A stretch of 5,205 nt of DNA. Origin: Candidatus Nomurabacteria bacterium (GTDB taxonomy: Bacteria > Patescibacteriota > Minisyncoccia > Phycocordibacterales > UBA9973). The translations under genes were made by a program, and so were the position numbers. The notes under the pieces are model-generated. The model had not been told where the DNA came from. It did no database searches and worked only from the letters and a program-made list of their open reading frames with translations. The stretch is from NCBI GenBank assembly GCA_026395935.1, contig JAPLXT010000058.1:1-5205 (forward strand). The letters run 5' to 3'. Of this stretch, positions 1 through 5,205 are shown piece by piece; the first letter of the stretch is position 1, and the number at the start of each line of letters is the position of its first letter.

Positions 1-546
1 CTCCTATACTCCAATGGAGCAAGTACAGTCACAGGTCTTGCAACTGCCAACAGCGGAGTACTCGTCACAAATGCCACTGGCGTCCCTTCTATCTTGGGCT
101 CTATGACCAACGGTCAATTAGTCGTCGGTTCTGTAGGAGCCACACCGGTATTGGCAACTATCACTGGTACGACAGACCAGATAGTAGTAACAAACGGAGC
201 AGGGACTATCACTCTCTCATCTCCGCAAAGTATCAATACTACTTCTACTCCACAATTTGCGAGACTAGGACTTGGAGTTGCAGCAGACGCCACCAACATC
301 CTCACTGCTACCTCTGCTTCTACCACCAATCTTTCCAAAACCTTAAACATATCTCACACTGGAGCCATCACTGGTAGTGGCTACGCTGGATACTTTTCTA
401 AAACAGGTGCATCTACTACGAACGTCGGACTCTATACTATCGCCACCGGTGCTACGAACAATTATTCATTACAAGTAGACTCACCCGCTGCAGTAGCAGG
501 TACTTATACAATCTACGCAAATGGTGCAGCCCAAAATTATTTCGCG
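1..546 (+). other. Stalk-like region before the GNVGIGTT array
   Basis: Codons 1-182 lack the GNVGIGTT motif. They are built of Thr, Ala, Gly, Ser, Val and Asn with short degenerate echoes: LVTNATG, VVTNGAGTITL, TATSASTTNL, KTGASTTNVGLY and SPAAVAGTYTIYANG. This is the style of beta-rich phage fibre shafts. Codons often end in C, and bases 1-60 are 30/60 G+C, unlike the later AT-rich spacers (bases 841-900 are 18/60). The final phrase, YANGAAQNYFAGN, leads into the first motif copy. Confidence 0.6.
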
Positions 547-2490
547 GGCAATATCGGCATAGGGGACGCTGCGCCGGGCACGAATCTCTCCGTCGTTGGT
601 ACTGCACAAATCGGATATACATCTGGTCAAACAGTTTCTGCTGGTACTGCATTAGCAATAAACGGCAACGTCGGCATCGGGACGACGGGACCAACGGAAA
701 AGTTAAGCGTTGTAGGGAATGGAATATTTGGAGGAGTAAGTACACCATATTTGGATTTCAAAACAACCAATACTGCTGGTGCAGGTTGGCAATATAAACA
801 GATAGCTTTTAAGGATGCAACTGATGCTGAACTTTATAGTATTGGGTATGAATATCCTAATTTAAAATTTACAGTTGCTGGAACTAAGGCAATGAGTATA
901 AATAATAGCGGCAACGTCGGCATCGGGACGACGGCACCAACAGGGAAATTAGATGTTAGAGATGGAATAAGTATTTTGAGTGGAGCAAGTATTGCTCATG
1001 GCATTACTACATTTGCTCCTACAACAGCATATGGACAATTCCAAGCAGCTCATTGGACAAACGGAGGATTAATGATTGAAGGGTTTTCTGCCAATGCTAG
1101 TACTTTAGGTCTTGGCTTGTATGGGTTTATAGGATCAAATGACCCGACGGATACTATCCCCGCAGTTATATTGTACGGTGCTAAAAAAAGTTCAGGAACT
1201 AGTTCTGTTGCACTTGGTGCACTTGAAACAGTGTTGCAAGTACAAAACGATGGAACACCTCAATTGACAGTATTAGGAAGTGGCAACGTCGGCATCGGGA
1301 CGACGAATCCAGGGGCAAGGTTGGAAGTAAAAACAAGTGCCTCTGGTGCTTCGTTGCTAATAAATAATGATACAACTGCCGGTAGGTTAATGATTACTGG
1401 AGCAGGGTCAACATATACTCAAGCAGATATTTTACTTCAAACTTCAGACACTGCACGAGGAACAGGTACTTATACATATGATTCGGCAGGTCAAGTAACT
1501 TGGTATCAAGGCACTGCGTATGACACGGGTTCTGGTAAATGGGTCTTAAATGTGAAGCCTTCGTCAGCAACTTTTCAACCAAGTACTGCACAATTAGGTG
1601 CATCTGGTGTGACAAATGCGATGACTGTTTTAAGTGGCGGTAATGTTGGTATTGGGACGACGAATCCGACAACTAAGTTTCAAATTTATGGATCAACTGG
1701 AGGAATAAATGGTGATTTAATCACATTGGGTGGAGCAGGATATGACTCTATGTTTGGGATGGATGCTACTGGTGCATATTTATATCAAACTTCTGCTAGT
1801 CGTAATTTTTCTTTTGGTTCTGCAAGTTCAAGGTCTCAATTGGTATTAAAAGGAGATGGCAACGTCGGAATCGGGACGACGAATCCGACCAACAAACTTA
1901 GTATTGATGCTGGAGTGGGGACAAAGGCATTAACAATTTACGGGGCTGGAAATACAGGTAACTATGCTGCGATTGGATTCCAATACAGTGCCGCACTGCC
2001 TACTTATGGTATGTCTGAAATACGAAGTTATCTTGTTGCTGATGCTGTATCTACAGATTTGGCATTTTTGGTAGGTAAAGATAATGCCTTGGTAGAAGGA
2101 ATGAGAATACAATCAAGTGGCAACGTCGGTATAGGCACGACGGGACCTGCGGTTAAGTTAGATGTTCATAGTGCTGCTAATGCTATTACAGCTGATGCGG
2201 CAGCAAATATTGAAGCATTTGATACAACGGCTCAAGCAGTTGGGACAGGAGGAAGTATTGCTTTTGGTGGATATTATTCTGACATATCAAATACTATTAT
2301 GAATGCTGCAGGTATAAAAGCATTAAAATCAACTGCAGTTTCTGGGGAATATGGTTTTGATATGGGATTTTGGACAAGACAAAACGGAATAGGGAATCCA
2401 ACTGAAAAAATGAGAATTACAAGCACTGGCAACGTCGGTATCGGGACGACGGCACCGTACGGAAAACTAGCTGTTTCTGGTGCTAGTTGA
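1..2490 (+). CDS. Giant GNVGIGTT-repeat fibre/surface protein, 5'-partial, ending at an in-frame TGA
   Basis: This is the upstream part of a very long repetitive protein, probably a trimeric extracellular or phage tail fibre; that role is inferred from composition and repeats. Frame 1 is open from base 1, so the gene begins before the window. The TTG at 94 and ATG at 103 lie inside the frame, lack a ribosome binding site and are not good starts. Codons 1-182 form a Thr/Ala/Gly/Ser-rich region with fibre-like phrases such as VLVTNATGVPS, GQLVVGS and VVTNGAGTITLSSPQ. From codon 183 on come eight copies of GNVGIGTT (the first degenerate), each typically followed by xPxxKL and a short beta-like stretch. 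There is no cysteine. The frame ends at codon 830 (TGA), but coding signal and repeats continue unchanged beyond it, so this is probably a truncation point rather than the natural C-terminus. A C-terminal S74-type chaperone domain, common in such proteins, is not seen here. Confidence 0.8.
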   Translation, partial: LLYSNGASTVTGLATANSGVLVTNATGVPSILGSMTNGQLVVGSVGATPVLATITGTTDQIVVTNGAGTITLSSPQSINTTSTPQFARLGLGVAADATNILTATSASTTNLSKTLNISHTGAITGSGYAGYFSKTGASTTNVGLYTIATGATNNYSLQVDSPAAVAGTYTIYANGAAQNYFAGNIGIGDAAPGTNLSVVGTAQIGYTSGQTVSAGTALAINGNVGIGTTGPTEKLSVVGNGIFGGVSTPYLDFKTTNTAGAGWQYKQIAFKDATDAELYSIGYEYPNLKFTVAGTKAMSINNSGNVGIGTTAPTGKLDVRDGISILSGASIAHGITTFAPTTAYGQFQAAHWTNGGLMIEGFSANASTLGLGLYGFIGSNDPTDTIPAVILYGAKKSSGTSSVALGALETVLQVQNDGTPQLTVLGSGNVGIGTTNPGARLEVKTSASGASLLINNDTTAGRLMITGAGSTYTQADILLQTSDTARGTGTYTYDSAGQVTWYQGTAYDTGSGKWVLNVKPSSATFQPSTAQLGASGVTNAMTVLSGGNVGIGTTNPTTKFQIYGSTGGINGDLITLGGAGYDSMFGMDATGAYLYQTSASRNFSFGSASSRSQLVLKGDGNVGIGTTNPTNKLSIDAGVGTKALTIYGAGNTGNYAAIGFQYSAALPTYGMSEIRSYLVADAVSTDLAFLVGKDNALVEGMRIQSSGNVGIGTTGPAVKLDVHSAANAITADAAANIEAFDTTAQAVGTGGSIAFGGYYSDISNTIMNAAGIKALKSTAVSGEYGFDMGFWTRQNGIGNPTEKMRITSTGNVGIGTTAPYGKLAVSGAS
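547..570 (+). repeat. Degenerate first copy (GNIGIGDA)
   Basis: The first array member reads GNIGIGDA followed by AP, with V3I, T7D and T8A changes relative to the consensus. It sits at the junction between the stalk-like region and the array and is followed by GTNLSVVG, which matches the xxKLxVxG continuation of later copies. It is the most diverged copy and may be the oldest, or simply the edge of the array. Confidence 0.7.
1639..1662 (+). repeat. Synonymously recoded copy of the repeat
   Basis: This copy encodes the perfect GNVGIGTT, but its first five codons are GGT AAT GTT GGT ATT instead of the C-ending forms used elsewhere. The last three codons keep the common GGG ACG ACG. It shows that the protein motif can be written with the T-ending codons that dominate the neighbouring spacers, so the uniform GC-rich spelling of the other copies is not dictated by the amino acids. 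Confidence 0.85.
2488..2490 (+). other. Single in-frame TGA inside the giant fibre gene
   Basis: This TGA follows the residues LAVSGAS and precedes TFDGLLHG, about 13 codons after the GNVGIGTT copy at 2428. It is the only stop among 1735 frame-1 codons. The frame is identical on both sides, so a base substitution explains it and an indel does not. One-base sources include GGA (Gly), CGA (Arg), TGG (Trp) and TCA (Ser). The following base is A, which does not mark it as an unusually leaky stop. Confidence 0.9.
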
Positions 2491-5205
2491 ACTTTTGATG
2501 GATTATTGCATGGAACTGATTTAGTAATAAATGTATCTGGTTCAGCCACAGATGCTGCACTGATATTTGCAAATGGAACAACAGCGAAAGGTTATGTTTA
2601 TAGTAATAATAATGGTCTTTTAGAAGTAGCTGCTGGTGGAACTAATCAAAACGTATCAATTAAACCATCTGGTTCAGGGTATACAATAATAAACGGCAAC
2701 GTCGGCATCGGGACGACGGGGCCTGGTGTGAAGACACATATATATAATGCTTCTGGAAGGACAGACCTAAGGGTTGAATCAGCAGGTGGTGATGGAAATT
2801 ATGCAACGCTTCAGGTAAAAGGAGGAGGGAGTAATGCTTGGTGGACTATTTTTACAAATGATTCAGCAATTGGTGGTGCTGTAGATAATTTGGTTTTTTA
2901 TAAAGAGGGTGGAGCAGCTGGTGCAAAAATGGTAATTCAAAATAACGGCAACGTCGGCATCGGGACGACGGCACCAGTAGCTAATTTGCAAATTGGAAAT
3001 GATGCTGATGCTGGAATTAGACAAATTCAATTTGAAAATGTAGGTTGGGCTGGTCATAGAGCAGCTATAAGATGGGATTCTGGTAAATTTTCTCTTGATA
3101 GGATGGTGAATAGTGGACTTTCAGTTGCAGTAAATGCCTTAACGATAGATTATGTAAACGGCGGTAACGTCGGCATCGGGACGACGAATCCGGGGAATAA
3201 GTTGGAAGTTAAAGATGATTCTACTTGGATTACCAATAAAATAAGTGGAGCTGGTACGGTGGGAGTTGGGACAATGTTTAGTCCAACTGGTACAGGAGGC
3301 TTAAATTGGTATCTTCAGGCTTCAGCAAACAGTGCAACTATTGGAGGAGGTAAATTTGGAATTTTGGGTAATGATGCTGTTGCAAGAATGGTAATTCAAG
3401 ATAACGGCAACGTCGGCATCGGGACGACGGGGCCAACGGCAAGGTTAGGTGTAATTGGAGCAGATAGTTTAAGCACAAGTTTTGCAGCGAATATCTCTGG
3501 AGCAACAGGTACGGGACTGGTAGTAACAAATAACGGCAACGTCGGCATCGGGACGACGGTGCCAGACGCGAAATTATTTGTAGTTGGTGCAGGAGCGGGA
3601 CCTGCTTCTTTACGAATTGGATATAATGACACTTCTGTAAACTATTTTAATGCGGATATACAATATTTCCGTAAGGGAGATAACACAAATGTCTTAACAA
3701 TAAATCAAGGCAACGTCGGCATCGGGACGACGGCACCAACTGATTCGAATAGTTTTGGCGGAAAGGTATTGGATGTCGCCGGGCCAGGTTATTTCAGACA
3801 ATCTACCGACGCAACGAAATACATCAGTATCGGGACGAGCGGAGGTGATTCATTCTTAGAGGCGCATGGAACTGGTAACAACTTTAGATTTATTACGACC
3901 ATCGGGGACGTGATGAAAATAACAAATGCGGGCAACGTCGGCATCGGGACGATGGCACCGGGGGCGAAGATGGAACTTTCCACCTATCCCAATGACCAAA
4001 CTACTACTGATGTTGGTCTTGCATTAACAAATGGGGCAGGTTCTTCAGGAAAAGTATTACCCGCATTAGTATGGGCATATACTGGCGTAGGTTCAAACAT
4101 CTATGGTGGTATTGATATGGTTCGCAATAGTGGTACTGCTGGTGATATGCGATTTTTTGCTAATTCTTCCTCTGGCAGCTCTTCAGTCACACCTCAAATG
4201 GTAATTCAAGGAACTTCCGGCAACGTCGGCATCGGGACGACGGGACCAGTGGATAAATTAACGGTAAATGGGGATATAGCTTTTCATTATGGAGATACTT
4301 CTGGATATGGAAATAATGCAACGATAGGTAATATTTCTGCGTATAGTACTTTGGTTGCTCCAAGTGCTGGAGTAACAGCAGCAGAAATTAGATTTTTAAC
4401 TGGCACAGCAACATATGGTAAAGGACAAATAGCTTTTTATACAAATAATGTTGATTCTACAGCAACAGCTGCGACAGAAGTGATGAGAATCAAAGAAAAC
4501 GGCAACGTCGGCATCGGGACGACGGGACCGCTTACAAAATTTGTTGTTTCGAAAGCTGGGGCAGAAGGATTAGAAATTGAACCTGGTTCTGCATCGAACA
4601 TAACTATGTTACAAGCGTATAATAGGTCTGGAAGTGTCTATAACCAAATTGATTTTGTAGGTTCTTCATTTGATTTTAAATCGTACCCTGGTGCGTATCA
4701 AGGGTTACATCAAGATACACTCGGCAACGTCGGCATCGGGACGACGGGACCAGGCAATTTATTGTCTGTTAGAGGTTCTGCTAATTTTGGTATAGCAGCT
4801 AATTCATATGGCGGAAATACAGATTATGGTGCCTTATCATTGCCTAGGGGACAAATTGTATATTCTGAAACTAATACAAATAATCAGATGTATTTAATGA
4901 CTAATGGTCATTGGACAGCATCTAATGTATTTGATTATTCCAATACTGGACAAACTGCGGCAGGTATTGGTATTTATAGTGGAACTATTAATTTCTTTAC
5001 AGACCCTAGTGGTACAGCAGGTGTGAATCTTCCAATGAATAATCGGATGACGATAATAAACAATGGCAACGTCGGCATCGGGACGACGGGACCAAATGTG
5101 GCATTGCAAGTTGGGTCTGTAACTGGAGTATCTACTATTGTTAATACGCAATCTTTATTTAGCAACAATGTATATTACGATGGTGGACAAACGAATAATG
5201 GGGCA
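2491..5205 (+). CDS. Continuation of the GNVGIGTT-repeat fibre protein downstream of the TGA, 3'-partial
   Basis: These 905 codons contain no stop and continue frame 1 directly from the TGA at 2488-2490, running off the window end. They carry 11 further GNVGIGTT copies (starts 2695, 2947, 3163, 3406, 3535, 3709, 3931, 4219, 4501, 4723, 5065) in the same style as upstream. Most are preceded by an M-x-I strand (KMVIQ, RMVIQ, DVMKI, EVMRI, RMTII) and followed by x-P. There is no cysteine. An independent start is not convincing: the first in-frame ATG is 2929, inside a repeat unit, with only a GGAG 14 bases upstream that any Gly-rich coding sequence could give. TTG 2506 and GTG 2728 have nothing better. 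The best reading is the second part of one gene, either translated by readthrough or recoding, or dead after a nonsense mutation, or whole in reality if the TGA is a sequence error. Confidence 0.7.
2929..2970 (+). repeat. Extended repeat block, near-identical to 3388-3429
   Basis: Bases 2929-2970 and 3388-3429 match over 42 bases with one mismatch (AAT versus GAT). The 12 bases ATGGTAATTCAA, encoding MVIQ, recur a third time at 4198-4209 before the copy at 4219. Here the shared DNA extends upstream of the 24-base core, which points to duplication or conversion of a longer unit. The protein-level M-x-I strand precedes most other copies in more diverged form. Confidence 0.8.
3733..3930 (+). other. 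GC-richer spacer module between two motif copies
   Basis: This spacer lies between the copies at 3709 and 3931. It differs in style from most others: bases 3781-3840 are 30/60 G+C, against 21/60 for 4261-4320 in a later spacer. It uses many C/G-ending codons (GTC GCC, TTC, ACC GAC, TAC ATC). It encodes a segment with VLDVAGPGYFRQS and YISIGTSGGD. ATCGGGACGA at 3829 matches part of the repeat core by ten bases, in the same frame but without the rest of the motif. Confidence 0.55.
3931..3954 (+). repeat. Copy with a Thr-to-Met change (GNVGIGTM)
   Basis: This copy differs from the consensus by one base, ACG to ATG in the eighth codon, giving GNVGIGTM before AP. Apart from the degenerate first copy, it is the only one with a non-synonymous change inside the eight residues. 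The internal ATG is not a credible start. Confidence 0.85.

Larger units (their letters stand above)
547..5088 (+). repeat. Array of 19 dispersed 24-base coding repeats (GNVGIGTT)
   Basis: Copies start at 547, 664, 910, 1282, 1639, 1858, 2119, 2428, 2695, 2947, 3163, 3406, 3535, 3709, 3931, 4219, 4501, 4723 and 5065, all in frame 1. Twelve are identical over 24 bases (664, 910, 1282, 2695, 2947, 3406, 3535, 3709, 4219, 4501, 4723, 5065). Copies 1858, 2428, 3163 and 3931 differ by one base, 2119 by three and 1639 by five; 547 is degenerate. The consensus is 17/24 G+C and uses GGC/GGG, AAC, GTC, ATC and ACG, whereas the spacers favour GGT/GGA, AAT, GTT/GTA, ATT/ATA and ACA/ACT. The next two codons are usually (Gly, Ala or Asn)-Pro. 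Start-to-start distances run from 117 to 372 bases and the spacers are mostly unrelated. The motif is known from fibre proteins; the DNA-level uniformity is what stands out. Confidence 0.93.

Noticed and set aside
94..102. TTG at 94 (or ATG at 103) as the gene start
   Set aside because: The same frame is open and coding-like back to base 1, with fibre-style sequence (GLATANSGVLVTNATG) and no Shine-Dalgarno before 94. The true start lies upstream of the window.
2488..2490. Genetic code 25 (TGA = glycine) as in Gracilibacteria/Absconditabacteria
   Set aside because: Genomes with that code use TGA often for glycine. Here it would be used once while all other glycines in a very Gly-rich protein are GGN.
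2488..2530. Selenocysteine insertion at the TGA
   Set aside because: There is no redox-type motif around it, the protein is otherwise free of cysteine, and I see no clear stem-loop just downstream.
3829..3840. A twentieth repeat copy at SIGTSGG
   Set aside because: Only ten bases of the core match and the GNV half and the x-P tail are missing. It may be a chance echo in a GC-richer spacer.
3338..3983. Minus-strand open frames containing VVPMPTLP or RRPDADVA phrases, here and elsewhere in the window
   Set aside because: These phrases are simply the reverse complement of the GNVGIGTT repeat. The frames overlap the coding strand completely and have low-complexity products.
547..5088. CRISPR array, because of regularly recurring identical 24-base repeats
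   Set aside because: Spacing is irregular (117-372 bases), every interval is a multiple of three and the frame stays open through all copies, so this is a protein repeat. No cas gene is present.
1..5205. Diversity-generating retroelement target region
   Set aside because: No reverse transcriptase, template repeat or C-type-lectin-like variable region is visible, and the repeat copies show no adenine-specific variation.

Overview
The window is one long, repetitive reading frame on the + strand that runs in from upstream and out past the end. Frame 1 is open from base 1 to base 5205 (1735 codons), interrupted once by an in-frame TGA at 2488-2490. The same repeat family continues in the same frame on both sides of that TGA. 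The sequence therefore looks like a single giant gene split by one nonsense codon, not two unrelated genes. I see no RNA gene, promoter, terminator, CRISPR array, insertion sequence or convincing minus-strand gene.

The product resembles a phage tail-fibre or bacterial surface-fibre protein. It is rich in Gly, Thr, Ser, Asn and Ala, has no cysteine in any of the 1734 sense codons, and carries 19 copies of an eight-residue motif, GNVGIGTT. The motif is usually followed by x-P-x-x-K/R-L and preceded by a short M-x-I strand. Proteins with this motif often end in an intramolecular chaperone (peptidase S74 / endosialidase-type) domain. Neither that end nor the N-terminus is in the window, so that domain is an expectation, not an observation.

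Layout: bases 1-546 encode a repeat-poor, Thr/Ala/Gly-rich stalk-like region of about 50% G+C at its start. Bases 547-5088 hold the 19 motif copies, separated by unrelated spacers so that copies start 117-372 bases apart. The last bases, 5089-5205, begin another spacer. Most spacers are AT-rich with A/T-ending codons. The motif copies are GC-rich, use C/G-ending codons and are almost identical at DNA level: 12 of 19 match over all 24 bases. This contrast is the most striking feature of the window.

Organism: large GNVGIGTT-repeat proteins are familiar from metagenome-assembled candidate phyla radiation (Patescibacteria/Parcubacteria-like) genomes, and also from phages and other bacteria. A Patescibacteria-like source or a phage is a reasonable but weak inference. 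The single TGA against a great many GGN glycine codons argues against the TGA=Gly code of Gracilibacteria/Absconditabacteria. Thirteen TGG codons make TGA=Trp possible but unsupported.
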